Source of the DNA: Curtobacterium sp. MCSS17_008
Lineage (GTDB): Bacteria > Actinomycetota > Actinomycetes > Actinomycetales > Microbacteriaceae
Direction: 5' to 3'
Assembly: GCF_003234185.1 (NCBI RefSeq)
Contig: NZ_QKSM01000001.1
Coordinates: 310,001 to 374,000, forward strand
Length of the DNA: 64,000 bases
Below the pieces are notes generated by a model. The model was not told the origin of the DNA. It made no database searches and worked only from the letters and a program-made list of their open reading frames with translations. Of the stretch, positions 43,696-52,684 are shown one piece after another (position 1 is the stretch's first letter; each line of letters starts with the position of its first letter). The position numbers and the translations under genes are program-made.

Positions 43696-43944
43696 TTACT
43701 TGCTGAAGCCCTTGAAGCGCTGGTTGAACTTCTCGACGCGACCGGCCGAGTCGAGGATGCGCTGCTTGCCCGTGTAGAACGGGTGCGACGCGGACGAGAT
43801 CTCGACGTCGATGACCGGGTAGGTCGCACCGTCGAGCTCGATGGTCTTGTCGCTGGTCGCGGTCGAACGCGTCAGGAACGTCTCACCGGAGGCCAGGTCG
43901 CGGAAGACGATGGCGTTGTACTCGGGGTGGGTGTCGGTCTTCAT
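43696..43944 (-). CDS. rpmE2: 50S ribosomal protein L31 type B
   Basis: An 82-residue L31 without the zinc-binding cysteines, i.e. the type B paralogue that replaces zinc-containing L31 when zinc is scarce. It starts [21 protein letters not shown] and ends [11 protein letters not shown] 43944 has GAGGA upstream. A TAACGT box (complement of 44065-44070) implies a leader of about 115 bases containing small GC hairpins. Zur control would be expected by analogy, but no convincing Zur box was recognised. Confidence 0.94.
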   Translation of the reverse strand: MKTDTHPEYNAIVFRDLASGETFLTRSTATSDKTIELDGATYPVIDVEISSASHPFYTGKQRILDSAGRVEKFNQRFKGFSK

Positions 43945-44096
43945 GGAGATTCCTCGGTTGGAGATGGTGGGAGTTGCACGGATGCCCGGACCGGGCTGCC
44001 CCGGTTCGAGCGGACCCGATCGGGGAGCACCGCGCGGGAAGACTGCGGCGTGCGCCAGCCGTCCACGTTACCAGACGACGACCCGTACCGGGAGCG

Positions 44097-44879
44097 TCAG
44101 GCGGCGCGTGCCGTGTACCGACCGGCGTCCTTCGACACGGTCAGTTCGACGCCGAAGGCCGTCGTCAGCGTCTCCGCGGTCAGGACGTCGTCGATGGGGC
44201 CGGCGGCCTGGACCCTGCCGTCGGCGAGCACCAGGGCGTGCGTGAAGCCCTCGGGGATCTCCTCGACGTGGTGGGTGACGATGACGATCGCCGGCGAGTC
44301 GGCGCTCTGCGCGTAGCCGCCGAGCGTCCGGACCAGGCTCTCGCGCGCGCCGAGGTCGAGCGACGCCGCCGGCTCGTCCAGGAACAGGACCTCCGGGTCG
44401 GTCATCACCGCACGGGCGATCTGGACGCGCTTCTGCTCGCCGTCGCTGAGCTCACCGAAGGTCCGCTCGGTGAAGTCGCCGAGGCCCCACTCGTCGAGCA
44501 CACGCTGGGCGCGGCGGACGTCGAGTTCCTCGTACTCCTCGTTCCAGCGGCCCGTGACGGAGTACGCGGCGGTGAGCACGACGTCGACGACCTTCTCGGT
44601 CACCGGGATGCGGCGGGCGAGGGCGGTCGAGGCGAAGCCGATGCGCGGGCGGAGGTCGAACAGGTCGGCTCCGCCGAGCTCGGTCCCGAGCACCTCGACG
44701 TCGCCCGAGGTCGGGAACGTCTGGGCGCCGGCCACCTGCAGCAGCGTGGTCTTGCCGGCGCCGTTGGCACCGAGCACCACCCAGCGTTCGTCGTCCTGCA
44801 CCTCCCACGAGATCCCGTCGAGGATGGTGGCCCCGTTGCGGACCACGGAGACGTCTGACAAGCGCACGACCGAGGGCAT
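44097..44879 (-). CDS. ABC transporter ATP-binding protein
   Basis: A 260-residue ABC ATPase. Walker A is GANGAGKTT, the signature is LSDGEQKR, Walker B is VLFLDEPAAS and the switch histidine lies in IVTHHVEEI. It is a stand-alone ATPase with no permease gene beside it; the sequence resembles the molybdate-type (ModF) or cytosolic ABC group. ATG 44879 is six bases from TAGGCT (44886-44891), so transcription is probably leaderless. The substrate is unknown. Confidence 0.87.
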   Translation of the reverse strand: MPSVVRLSDVSVVRNGATILDGISWEVQDDERWVVLGANGAGKTTLLQVAGAQTFPTSGDVEVLGTELGGADLFDLRPRIGFASTALARRIPVTEKVVDVVLTAAYSVTGRWNEEYEELDVRRAQRVLDEWGLGDFTERTFGELSDGEQKRVQIARAVMTDPEVLFLDEPAASLDLGARESLVRTLGGYAQSADSPAIVIVTHHVEEIPEGFTHALVLADGRVQAAGPIDDVLTAETLTTAFGVELTVSKDAGRYTARAA

Positions 44880-44888
44880 GGCCCCAGC

Positions 44889-46088
44889 CTACGGCTTCCG
44901 GGCGAGCACCTCGTCGTAGACCTGCCGTGTCCGGCGGGCGATCGCGTCCCAGGTGAACTCGCTCTCGACGCGCATCCGCCCGGCCCGGCCCATGAGCTTC
45001 GCGAGCCCCTCGTCCGCCAGGACCTCCTCGAGCCCCGCGGCCAGGTCCGCGACGAACCGGTCCGGGTCGTTCGGCGTACCGGTGCCGTCCTGCGCCTGGT
45101 CGATCGGGACGATGCGTCCGGTCAGACCGTCGGCGACGACCTCGGGGATCCCACCGGTGCGGGTCCCGACGACCGGGATGCCGCACGCCATGGCCTCGAG
45201 GTTCACGATGCCGAGCGGTTCGTAGATCGACGGGCAGACGAACACGGTGCCGGAGGACAGCACGTTGACGATCTCCTGGTGGGAGAGCATCCGGTCGATC
45301 CAGACCACGCCCTGACGCGTCGAGCGCAGGGAGTCGACGAGGCCGGTGACCTCGGCCATGATCTCCGGCGTGTCCGGCGCACCGGCGCAGAGGACGATCT
45401 GCACGTCCTCCGGCAGGGACGCCACCGCGCGGAGCAGGTAGGGCAGGCCCTTCTGACGGGTGATGCGGCCGACGAACACCACCGACCGGCGCGACGGGTC
45501 GATGCCGAGGGCACGCACGGCGTCCTCGTCGACGGTGGGCTTCCACTCGTCGATGTCGATCCCGTTGTAGACGACGTGGACCTTCGCGGGGTCGATGGTC
45601 GGGTACGACCGGAGGATGTCCGCCCGCATCGCCTTCGACACCGCGATGACGCCGTCGGCCTGTTCGAACGCCTCGCGCTCCATCCAGCTCGACAGGCGGT
45701 AGCCGCCGCCGAGCTGCTCGGCCTTCCAGGGACGCAACGGCTCGAGGCTGTGCGCGGTGACCACGTGCGGGATCCCGTGGGTCAACTGCGCGATGCGTCC
45801 GGCGGCGTTCGCGTACCAGGTGTGCGAGTGGACCAGGTCGGCGCCCTCGACGTCGGCGGCGATGCGGACGTCGGTGCCGAGCGCCTGGAGTGCGCCGTTG
45901 GCGTCCTCGAGTCCCTCGGGCGTGCGGTACGCCCACACGTCCTGCTCGTCGCGGTAGGCCCCGAAGGCCCGCACGCGCACGTCCGTGTCCGTCCCCGACC
46001 GCAGCGCAGCCGTGAGCTCGGCCACGTGGACACCCGCTCCGCCGTAGACCTCCGGCGGATACTCCCTGGTCAGTAGATCGACTCGCAC
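44889..46088 (-). CDS. glgA: Glycogen synthase / maltose-1-phosphate synthase (GT4)
   Basis: A 399-residue GT4 glucosyltransferase of the actinobacterial GlgA/GlgM type that uses ADP-glucose. It opens [21 protein letters not shown] and carries the donor-site signature [25 protein letters not shown] (split). In mycobacteria the orthologue (Rv1212c) makes maltose-1-phosphate for the GlgE pathway, whereas the corynebacterial one is annotated as glycogen synthase, so the product here is open. GTG 46088 has TACGTT six bases upstream. It is divergent from glgC with 47 bases between starts, as in mycobacteria. Confidence 0.9.
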   Translation of the reverse strand: MRVDLLTREYPPEVYGGAGVHVAELTAALRSGTDTDVRVRAFGAYRDEQDVWAYRTPEGLEDANGALQALGTDVRIAADVEGADLVHSHTWYANAAGRIAQLTHGIPHVVTAHSLEPLRPWKAEQLGGGYRLSSWMEREAFEQADGVIAVSKAMRADILRSYPTIDPAKVHVVYNGIDIDEWKPTVDEDAVRALGIDPSRRSVVFVGRITRQKGLPYLLRAVASLPEDVQIVLCAGAPDTPEIMAEVTGLVDSLRSTRQGVVWIDRMLSHQEIVNVLSSGTVFVCPSIYEPLGIVNLEAMACGIPVVGTRTGGIPEVVADGLTGRIVPIDQAQDGTGTPNDPDRFVADLAAGLEEVLADEGLAKLMGRAGRMRVESEFTWDAIARRTRQVYDEVLARKP

Positions 46089-46135
46089 GGACTCAACGTA
46101 ACGGGTTCGCAGTCCGGACGCCTACTGTGAACCCC
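46089..46135. promoter_or_regulatory. Divergent leaderless glgA/glgC promoter
   Basis: The leftward TACGTT (complement of 46095-46100) is six bases from the glgA start. The rightward TACTGT (46123-46128) is seven bases from the glgC ATG at 46136. The -35 regions must overlap, so a single regulator could coordinate both. Confidence 0.5.
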
Positions 46136-47377
46136 ATGGCACCAAAGAAGGTATTCGGCATCGTCCTCGCCGGAGGCGAGGGCAAGCGGCTCATGCCGCT
46201 CACGGCCGACCGCGCGAAGCCCGCTGTCCCGTTCGGCGGGAACTTCCGCCTCATCGACTTCGCGCTCTCGAACCTGGTCAACTCCGGGTTGCAGAAGATC
46301 GTCGTCCTGACCCAGTACAAGTCGCACAGCCTCGACCGCCACGTGGCCGAGACCTGGCGCATGGAGGGGCTCCTCGGCTCCTACGTCGCGTCGGTGCCCG
46401 CACAGCAGCGGCTCGGCAAGCGGTGGTTCGCCGGTTCCGCGGACGCCATCCTGCAGTCGCTCAACCTGCTCCGCGACGAGCGCCCGGACATCGTGGTCGT
46501 GGTCGGTGCCGACCACGTCTACCGCATGGACTTCCACCAGATGATCGAGGCCCACATCGCCTCCGGCCGCAGTGCCACGGTCGCGGCGATCCGCCAGCCC
46601 ATCGGGCTCGCCGACCAGTTCGGCGTCATCCAGGTCGACCAGGACGACCCGACCAAGATCGACGCGTTCCTCGAGAAGCCGAAGGACGCCGTCGGCCTGG
46701 CGGACTCCCCCGACGAGATCCTCGCCTCGATGGGCAACTACGTGTTCGACGCCGACGCGCTGGTCGACGCCGTGCTCCGCGACGGCCAGATCGAGACGAG
46801 CAAGCACGACATGGGCGGGGACATCGTGCCGGACTTCGTGTCCCGCGGTGACGCCGGCGTGTACGACCTGCAGCGCAACGACGTCCCCGGGTCGAACGAG
46901 CGCGACCGCTACTACTGGCGTGACGTGGGGACGATCGACTCGTTCTTCGACGCGCACATGGACCTCATCGCGCCCGTCCCCGTCTTCAACCTGTACAACC
47001 AGGACTGGCCGATCTTCAACCAGCAGACGAACCTGCCCCCGGCGAAGTTCGTGCGCGACGCCAATGGCGACACGGGCTCGACCGTCGACTCGATCGTCGC
47101 CCTCGGCTGTCTGCTCTCCGGCGCGCAGGTCGAGCGCAGCGTGATCGGTCCGTGGTGCGGCATCGACTCCGGGGCGAAGGTGCTCGACTCGATCGTCTTC
47201 GAGCGGGCCTCGATCGGTGCGGGTGCGGTCGTGAACCGCGCGATCCTGGACAAGGACGTGGTGATCGCGCCCGGGGCGCGTGTGGGCGTCGACCGCGAGA
47301 CGGACGAGGCCCGCGGCTTCACCGTCACCGAGTCCGGCATCACGGTCGTGGGCAAGGGCGTGCGCGTCGAGGCGTAG
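46136..47377 (+). CDS. glgC: Glucose-1-phosphate adenylyltransferase
   Basis: A 413-residue ADP-glucose pyrophosphorylase that makes ADP-glucose for glycogen or maltose-1-phosphate synthesis. The nucleotide-binding motif is [20 protein letters not shown], further sites are GADHVYRMD and FLEKPKD, and a carboxy-terminal left-handed beta-helix of LbH repeats follows ([15 protein letters not shown]). ATG 46136 is preferred to the in-frame GTG at 46127, because the GTG lies within the TACTGT promoter box. Confidence 0.95.
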   Translation: MAPKKVFGIVLAGGEGKRLMPLTADRAKPAVPFGGNFRLIDFALSNLVNSGLQKIVVLTQYKSHSLDRHVAETWRMEGLLGSYVASVPAQQRLGKRWFAGSADAILQSLNLLRDERPDIVVVVGADHVYRMDFHQMIEAHIASGRSATVAAIRQPIGLADQFGVIQVDQDDPTKIDAFLEKPKDAVGLADSPDEILASMGNYVFDADALVDAVLRDGQIETSKHDMGGDIVPDFVSRGDAGVYDLQRNDVPGSNERDRYYWRDVGTIDSFFDAHMDLIAPVPVFNLYNQDWPIFNQQTNLPPAKFVRDANGDTGSTVDSIVALGCLLSGAQVERSVIGPWCGIDSGAKVLDSIVFERASIGAGAVVNRAILDKDVVIAPGARVGVDRETDEARGFTVTESGITVVGKGVRVEA

Positions 47378-47397
47378 CGCCCCGAGGACGGCGCCCT

Positions 47398-47436
47398 GGA
47401 GGCGCGGCTGACGTCACGCGACGTCGCCGCGCCTCC
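47398..47436. terminator. Family A-like hairpin after glgC
   Basis: GGAGGCGCGG at 47398-47407 pairs with 47427-47436, and the inner GACGTC/GACGTC adds a second stem. The arm core matches family A, but the flanks differ. It ends nine bases before the serB promoter box TAGCGT (47446-47451). Confidence 0.75.
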
Positions 47437-47458
47437 TGCTGTCGGTAGCGTTGGTGCC

Positions 47459-48097
47459 GTGCCACGCTTCCTCGTCGTCCTCGATGCCGATTCCACGCTG
47501 CTCGAGGACGAGGTCATCGAGCTGCTCGCCGACCACGCCGGGACCCGGCCGCAGGTGCAGGCGGTGACGGAGCGTGCGATGCGCGGCGAGATCGACTTCA
47601 CGGAGAGCCTCCGGGAGCGGGTCGCGACGCTGGCGGGCCTCCGGGTCGACGTCGTCACCCGCGCGCAGGAGGCGGTCCGCGTCACGCGGGGCGCCGAGGA
47701 GCTCGTGCGCACCGTGCACGCCGCCGGTGGCACGGTCGGCGTGGTGTCCGGCGGGTTCCACGAGGTGCTCGACCCGTTCGCGGAGCGCCTCGGGCTCGAC
47801 CACTGCCGGGCGAACCGGCTCGACGTCGTCGACGGTGTGCTCACCGGCCGGGTGCTTGGCGACGTCGTCGACGCGCACGCGAAGGCCGCGACGCTGCGTG
47901 CCTGGGCCGCGGAGGACGACGTGCTCCTCTCGCGTACGGTGGCGGTCGGCGACGGGGCGAACGACCTCGAGATGATGCGCGTCGCCGCCCTCGCGGTGGC
48001 GTTCGACGCCAAGCCCCGCGTGCGCGAGCAGGCGGACGTGGCGGTCGTCGACCGGGACCTCTCGCCGGTGCTCGCCGCGCTCGGCCTGCGGGGCTGA
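47459..48097 (+). CDS. serB: Phosphoserine phosphatase
   Basis: A 212-residue HAD enzyme that catalyses the last step of serine synthesis. Motif I is VLDADSTLL (the first Asp is the nucleophile), motif II VVSGGFHEV, and motif III-IV VAVGDGANDLEMM. It lacks the ACT domains present in some SerB proteins. GTG 47459 lies seven bases after TAGCGT, with no Shine-Dalgarno. Confidence 0.9.
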   Translation: MPRFLVVLDADSTLLEDEVIELLADHAGTRPQVQAVTERAMRGEIDFTESLRERVATLAGLRVDVVTRAQEAVRVTRGAEELVRTVHAAGGTVGVVSGGFHEVLDPFAERLGLDHCRANRLDVVDGVLTGRVLGDVVDAHAKAATLRAWAAEDDVLLSRTVAVGDGANDLEMMRVAALAVAFDAKPRVREQADVAVVDRDLSPVLAALGLRG

Positions 48098-48161
48098 CAC
48101 CCCCGTACGACGCTCCCCGAACGGCACTCCTCGCCGAACGGCGTTCCTTCCCGCACGGCGG

Positions 48162-48194
48162 CGAGGCTCGAGGCGTCCGTCCGGCCGAGCCTCG
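48162..48194. terminator. 9-bp hairpin between serB and fabG
   Basis: CGAGGCTCG at 48162-48170 pairs with 48186-48194 between two convergent genes. It is likely bidirectional. Confidence 0.5.
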
Positions 48195-48213
48195 TCCGCG
48201 CGGTTGGTCGTGC

Positions 48214-48927
48214 CTAGTGGCCCATCCCGAGGCCGCCGTCGACCGGGATCACCGCGCCGGACACGTAGCCAGCGCCGTCACCGGCGAGGAAGAGCGTGGC
48301 GTCGGCCACGTCGTCCACCGTGCCGTACCGGGCGGCGGGGATCTGCTTCTTGAACTCGGCCTGCAGCTCCTCGGGGAGCGCGGCCGTCATGTCGGTCTGG
48401 ATGAACCCGGGGGCCACGACGTTCGCGGTGATGCCGCGCGACCCGAGCTCCCGGGTGATCGACCGGGCCATGCCGACCAGTGCGGCCTTCGACGAGGCGT
48501 AGTTGACCTGGCCGACCTGACCGTAGGCGCCGACGACGCTCGACATGAGGACGATCCGGCCGAACTTGGCCTTCATCATGCCCTTCGTGGCGCGCTTGAC
48601 CACGCGGAACGTGCCGGTGAGGTTGGTGTCGATCACGCTCGTGAAGTCCTCCTCCGACATGCGGAGCAGGAGCTGGTCGTTCGTGATGCCGGCGTTCGCG
48701 ACGAGGACCTCGACCGGACCGAGCTCGGCCTCGACCTGCGTGAACGCGGCGTCGACCGAGGCGGAGTCGGTGATGTCGGCGGCGACGGTGAGCGCTCCCT
48801 CGGGGCCGCCCTGGCCGCTGCGGGACGTCACGGCGACGCGGTGCCCGGCGGCGACGAAGCGCGCTGCGAGGGCGTGGCCGATGCCGCGGTTGCCGCCGGT
48901 GATGAGGACGGTACGGGGGGTGGTCAT
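48214..48927 (-). CDS. fabG: 3-oxoacyl-ACP reductase FabG
   Basis: A 237-residue SDR that reduces 3-oxoacyl-ACP in fatty acid elongation. The cofactor motif is TGGNRGIG, then NAG, catalytic Ser (MSSVVG) and the proper YASSK (Tyr-x3-Lys). The sequence NAGITNDQLLLRMSEEDF is typical of FabG. ATG 48927 has GGAG upstream. It is divergent from the DUF3099 gene. Confidence 0.93.
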   Translation of the reverse strand: MTTPRTVLITGGNRGIGHALAARFVAAGHRVAVTSRSGQGGPEGALTVAADITDSASVDAAFTQVEAELGPVEVLVANAGITNDQLLLRMSEEDFTSVIDTNLTGTFRVVKRATKGMMKAKFGRIVLMSSVVGAYGQVGQVNYASSKAALVGMARSITRELGSRGITANVVAPGFIQTDMTAALPEELQAEFKKQIPAARYGTVDDVADATLFLAGDGAGYVSGAVIPVDGGLGMGH

Positions 48928-49043
48928 GGTCGCTCCGTTCGAGTGGTGGTGACGCTGCGTGTCGACGTCCGGTGCCGGCCGGACACGCCCGACCGAGCGT
49001 ACCGGAGCCGTTCCGCGCAGCTGTCCCCCGCGCGGCTGGCAGA

Positions 49044-49067
49044 CTGTCGGTGGTGCGGGCTTAGGCT
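49044..49067 (+). promoter_or_regulatory. PafBC-like box upstream of DUF3099
   Basis: TGTCGGTG at 49045-49052 is followed by nine, not eight, bases and TAGGCT (49062-49067). It is one base off the known spacing, so functional relevance is uncertain. Confidence 0.3.
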
Positions 49068-49095
49068 TGTGGTCGGGCGAAGGAAAGAACACCGT

Positions 49096-49572
49096 ATGAA
49101 GTCGACGCAGCGCCGGTTCCACGCGACGCACACCCACTCGGGTTCCACGCAGAGCATCACGTCCCTGCCGGACTCCCCCGAGCTGGACCGGGCGCACCGC
49201 CTGTCCAAGTACGTCTGGCAGATGGCCGTGCGCGTGGTCTGCTTCGTCGGGGCCGTGCTCGTGTGGACGACGTGGCACACGTGGCTGGCGGTCATCCCGA
49301 TCGTCCTCGCCGCGGTCATCCCGTGGGTCGCGGTCATCCTGGCGAACGCCGGCAGCCGCGCCGAGAGCGACATCGTCTCGCCCGCCGGGGCCATCGAGCT
49401 GTACGACGCCGTCGACCCGCGCCTGCGTGAGCAGCAGGAGGACGCCCGTGCCGAGGCCTACCGTGCCGAGCAGGACCGTCTGCGCGAAGCGGCCCAGCAC
49501 GCGCAGGAGGAATGGCAGCGGAACGGCGACCGGTCCCGCGTGTGGTCGGCCAGGCCGAGGACGCGGCGCTGA
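49096..49572 (+). CDS. DUF3099 family membrane protein
   Basis: A 158-residue protein with two membrane helices in the middle (about 45-90, MAVRVVCFVGAVLVWTTWH and VIPIVLAAVIPWVAVILAN), typical of DUF3099 in actinobacteria. The carboxy-terminal third is a charged, coiled-coil-like stretch rich in Glu, Ala and Arg. ATG 49096 has AAGGAAAG upstream. The stop overlaps the next ATG (TGATG), so it is part of an operon with the zinc protein and SURF1. Confidence 0.8.
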   Translation: MKSTQRRFHATHTHSGSTQSITSLPDSPELDRAHRLSKYVWQMAVRVVCFVGAVLVWTTWHTWLAVIPIVLAAVIPWVAVILANAGSRAESDIVSPAGAIELYDAVDPRLREQQEDARAEAYRAEQDRLREAAQHAQEEWQRNGDRSRVWSARPRTRR

Positions 49573-49880
49573 TGGGGGCGACCTTCGACCTCTTCACCGA
49601 ACCGGGCTCCACGCCGGTGTGCTCCCGCGCCGGGTGCACGAACACCGCCGAGTGGCGGATCAACTGGCGGAACCCGCGGATCCACGCGATCGACCGCGTG
49701 AAGATCTGGGCGGCGTGCGAGGACCACTGCGACTTCCTCGCCGACTACCTGCGCTCCCGTGCGTTCCCCGTCCGCGTGACGGGGATGCAGGAGGACGTCG
49801 ACCGCCTCGACGACGTCCGCGTGCGCGAGGACGCGCCGAAGAACGACGTCGGGGTGCGCTCCACCGGCACCGGGCGATGA
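49572..49880 (+). CDS. Small zinc-ribbon-like protein
   Basis: A 102-residue protein with a potential metal site: CSRAGC near residue 15 and CEDHC near residue 48, the latter resembling a zinc-knuckle half. It includes the conserved-looking run WRINWRNPRIHAIDRVKIW. Similar proteins are often labelled acetone carboxylase in databases, which the sequence does not support. It is coupled on both sides (TGATG before, ATGA after), which suggests a shared role with DUF3099 and SURF1, perhaps in respiratory chain assembly. Confidence 0.75.
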   Translation: MGATFDLFTEPGSTPVCSRAGCTNTAEWRINWRNPRIHAIDRVKIWAACEDHCDFLADYLRSRAFPVRVTGMQEDVDRLDDVRVREDAPKNDVGVRSTGTGR

Positions 49881-50875
49881 CGGACGAGTTCGACCCGAGC
49901 GCCCGCTACGGCCGGAAGCACGCCGCGAAGCTCCAGCGCGAGCGCCTGCCTGGCTCCGACCGGGCCACCGGAGCCGAGCAGGACGGGATCGACCCCGCGC
50001 GGGCCCACGGCGCGGGCGGGAGCTCCGTGGGCTGGGGCTTCGTCCGCAGCCGCCGCTGGCTCGGGTACTTCGCGATCGCCGTCGCCTTCGCGATCATCTG
50101 CACGCTGTTCGGCATGTGGCAGTGGGACCGCCGCAACGGAGCAGTGCGCCAGAACGAGCAGATCGCCCGGAACTACGACCACACCCCCGTGCCCCTCGAC
50201 CAGGCGCTCCCCCGCGCCTCGAGCTGGGACGACGACCAGCAGTGGCTGCGGGTCGAGGTCACGGGCACGTACGACGTCGACGACCAGCTCCTCGTCCGGA
50301 ACCGTGTGCACAACGGGCAGCCCGGGTTCGAGGTCCTCACGCCGCTCGTGACCGCGGACGGCCGCGCCTTCGTCGTCGACCGCGGCTGGGTGCCGACGGG
50401 CAACCGGCAGGACGCCCCGGACCACGTGCCAGCCCCGCCGACCGGCGAGGTGACGGTGACCGCACGACTGCAGCAGAGCGAGCCGCGCATCCCCGGTCGG
50501 ACCGACCCGTCGCACACCGACCAGGTGCAGTCCGTCACCCTCGCGGACGTCGCCCGGAAGGTGGGCGCGCCGATCTGGACCGGTGCCTACGGACAGCTCG
50601 CGTCCGAGTCGCCCGCGTCGACGGAGTCGCGGCCGCTCGGCTGGGAGCGACCGTCGGCCGACACGGGCCTGCACCTCAGCTACTTCATCCAGTGGTTCCT
50701 GTTCGCCGTCGGTGGCTTCGGGTTCCTCGCCTACGTCATGGTGCAGGAGTACCGGAACCTCAACCAGGACGACCCGGAGGAGCGCGAGCGGGCCCTCGAT
50801 CGCCAGCGGCGGAAGGACGCCAAGCCACGGTCCGACGACGAGGTCGAGGACGAGCTGCTGGGCGCGCACCGCTGA
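49877..50875 (+). CDS. SURF1 family cytochrome oxidase assembly protein
   Basis: A 332-residue SURF1 protein with two membrane helices at about 60-78 and 275-295 flanking a periplasmic domain. Typical features are GMWQWDRRN after the first helix, VTGTYDVDDQLLVRNR, VVDRGWVP and the second-helix segment LHLSYFIQWFLFAVGGFGFL. It assists insertion of haem A into cytochrome c oxidase, which fits the haem A synthesis genes ctaA and ctaB in the window. ATG 49877 overlaps the preceding stop. Confidence 0.9.
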   Translation: MTDEFDPSARYGRKHAAKLQRERLPGSDRATGAEQDGIDPARAHGAGGSSVGWGFVRSRRWLGYFAIAVAFAIICTLFGMWQWDRRNGAVRQNEQIARNYDHTPVPLDQALPRASSWDDDQQWLRVEVTGTYDVDDQLLVRNRVHNGQPGFEVLTPLVTADGRAFVVDRGWVPTGNRQDAPDHVPAPPTGEVTVTARLQQSEPRIPGRTDPSHTDQVQSVTLADVARKVGAPIWTGAYGQLASESPASTESRPLGWERPSADTGLHLSYFIQWFLFAVGGFGFLAYVMVQEYRNLNQDDPEERERALDRQRRKDAKPRSDDEVEDELLGAHR

Positions 50876-50879
50876 CGAG

Positions 50880-50899
50880 GAGCCGCCGACAGGCGGCTC
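50880..50899. terminator. 8-bp hairpin after the SURF1 gene
   Basis: GAGCCGCC at 50880-50887 pairs with 50892-50899, loop GACA, starting five bases after the SURF1 stop. Confidence 0.7.
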
Positions 50900-50913
50900 G
50901 CTACCACTCACAA

Positions 50914-50953
50914 GACGGAAGGCGCGGTGCCGCCCGGTACCGCGCCTCCCGTC
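50914..50953. terminator. Family A hairpin (18-bp stem)
   Basis: GACGGAAGGCGCGGTGCC at 50914-50931 pairs with 50936-50953; one A/C mismatch and one G-U mark it as slightly drifted. It begins 16 bases beyond the leftward ABC-F stop. Confidence 0.8.
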
Positions 50954-50969
50954 CGGCCGTCGGTGGCCG

Positions 50970-52568
50970 CTACGCGAGCTCGATGAGCTCCGCGTAGTCC
51001 TTGTTCCAGTGGTCCTCGGTGCCGTCGGGCAGCAGCAGGACGCGCTCCGGGTTGAGGGCCTCGACCGCGCCCGCGTCGTGGGACACGAGGACGACCGCGC
51101 CCTCGTAGCCAGCCAGCGCCCCGAGGATCTCCTCGCGCGACGCGGGGTCGAGGTTGTTCGTCGGCTCGTCGAGCAGCAGCACGTTCGCACCCGAGACGAC
51201 GATCATCGCGAGCGACAGGCGGGTCTTCTCGCCGCCGGACAGCACCCCGGCCTTCTTGTAGCCGTCGTCACCGGTGAAGAGGAACGAGCCGAGCACACGG
51301 CGGGCCTCGGTCTCGGTGAGGTCCGGCGACGCCGAGACCATGTTCTCGATCACCGTGCGGTTCACGTCGATGTTCTCGTGCTCCTGTGCGTAGTAGCCGA
51401 TGCGCAGGCCGTGCCCGGGCAGGATCTCACCCGTGTCCGGCTGGTCGGCGCCCGCGAGGATGCGGAGCAGCGTCGTCTTGCCGGCGCCGTTGAAGCCGAG
51501 GATGACGACGCGCGAGCCGCGGTCGATCGCCAGGTCGAGGCCGGCGAAGATCTCGAGCGAGCCGTAGGACTTCGACAGCCCCTCGGCCATGAGCGGGGTG
51601 CGGCCGCAGGCGGCGGGCGTCGGGAAGCGCAGCTTCGCGACGCGGTCCACGGCCCGCTCGTCCTCGAGCCCTGCCAGGAGCTTCTCGGCGCGGGCGACCA
51701 TCTGGTGCGCCGCAGCCGCCTTCGTCGCCTTCGCACCGAACCTGGCGGCCTGGTCCTTGAGGGTCGCGGCCTTCTTCTCGGCGTTCGCGCGCTCCTTCCG
51801 GCGGCGCTCCTCGTCGGCGGCGCGCTGCCGCTGGTACAGCTTCCAGCCCATGTTGTAGACGTCGATCGTCTGGCGGTTCGCGTCCAGGTAGAAGACACGG
51901 TTGACGACCTCGTCGACGAGCTCGACGTCGTGCGAAATGACGATGACACCGCCCGCGTACGTCTTGAGGTGCTCACGCAGCCAGATGATCGAGTCGGCGT
52001 CCAGGTGGTTCGTCGGCTCGTCGAGGATCATCGTCTCGGCGTCCGAGAACAGGATGCGTGCCAGCTCGATGCGACGCCGCTGACCGCCGGACAGGGTCTT
52101 GAGCGGCTGGTCGAGGATGCGGTCGGGCAGCTTGAGGTTCGATGCGATCGACGCCGCCTCGGCCTCGGCCGCGTACCCGCCGAGCGCGTTGAACTGGTCG
52201 TCGAGCCGGCTGTACCGGCGCATGGCCTTCTCGGCGGTGTCCGGGTCCTCGCTCGCCATGTCGAGCGTCGCCTGGCGGATGCCCTCCACGAGCTCACCGA
52301 GACCGCGGGCGTCGAGGATGCGCTTCCGCGCCGTGTCCTCGGGGTTCCCGGAACGCGGGTCCTGCGGCAGGTACCCGATCTCGCCGGAGCGTTCGATCTT
52401 GCCGTCGGTCGGCTGCGCCTCGCCGGCGAGGGCCTTCGTCATCGTGGTCTTGCCGGCGCCGTTGCGCCCGACGAGCCCGATCTTGTCACCCTTCTCGACA
52501 CGGAAGGACACGTGCTCCATCAGGAGGCGGGCCCCGACACGGATCTCGAGGTCGTGCACGGCAAGCAC
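50970..52568 (-). CDS. ABC-F family ATPase
   Basis: A 532-residue ABC-F protein: two ABC cassettes (Walker A GRNGAGKTT near 35 and GFNGAGKTT near 350; signatures TLSGGQRRR and VLSGGEKTR) joined by a basic, Ala/Lys-rich linker (about 240-310). It has no membrane domain. ABC-F proteins act on the ribosome, as translation factors (EttA, Uup) or antibiotic protection factors. The linker length fits housekeeping members. A GTG start at 52568 lacks an obvious ribosome binding site, and it is divergent from bioY. Confidence 0.9.
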   Translation of the reverse strand: MLAVHDLEIRVGARLLMEHVSFRVEKGDKIGLVGRNGAGKTTMTKALAGEAQPTDGKIERSGEIGYLPQDPRSGNPEDTARKRILDARGLGELVEGIRQATLDMASEDPDTAEKAMRRYSRLDDQFNALGGYAAEAEAASIASNLKLPDRILDQPLKTLSGGQRRRIELARILFSDAETMILDEPTNHLDADSIIWLREHLKTYAGGVIVISHDVELVDEVVNRVFYLDANRQTIDVYNMGWKLYQRQRAADEERRRKERANAEKKAATLKDQAARFGAKATKAAAAHQMVARAEKLLAGLEDERAVDRVAKLRFPTPAACGRTPLMAEGLSKSYGSLEIFAGLDLAIDRGSRVVILGFNGAGKTTLLRILAGADQPDTGEILPGHGLRIGYYAQEHENIDVNRTVIENMVSASPDLTETEARRVLGSFLFTGDDGYKKAGVLSGGEKTRLSLAMIVVSGANVLLLDEPTNNLDPASREEILGALAGYEGAVVLVSHDAGAVEALNPERVLLLPDGTEDHWNKDYAELIELA

Positions 52569-52594
52569 TAGAGGACGTCCAATCAGTTGGTGAT

Positions 52595-52623
52595 GTGCAC
52601 AACGACGTGTGCGGGAGGTGCAC
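52595..52623. promoter_or_regulatory. Two GTGCAC boxes upstream of bioY
   Basis: GTGCAC occurs at 52595-52600 and 52618-52623, 23 bases apart, just before a TACGCT -10-like box (52627-52632). A dyad with two-turn spacing at a vitamin transporter promoter could be a repressor site; the regulator is unknown. Confidence 0.35.
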
Positions 52624-52684
52624 CGCTACGCTGACGGGACCGATGGTCCTGCAACGGGACCAGCAGTCCATTCTAGGAGAATCC

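Noticed and set aside
46127-46135. GTG at 46127 as the glgC start
   Set aside because: It overlaps the TACTGT -10 box; the ATG at 46136 is at the normal leaderless distance and matches family starts.
49572-49880. Acetone carboxylase annotation for the small Cys protein
   Set aside because: At 102 residues with two Cys clusters it shares nothing recognisable with the large multi-subunit acetone carboxylase.
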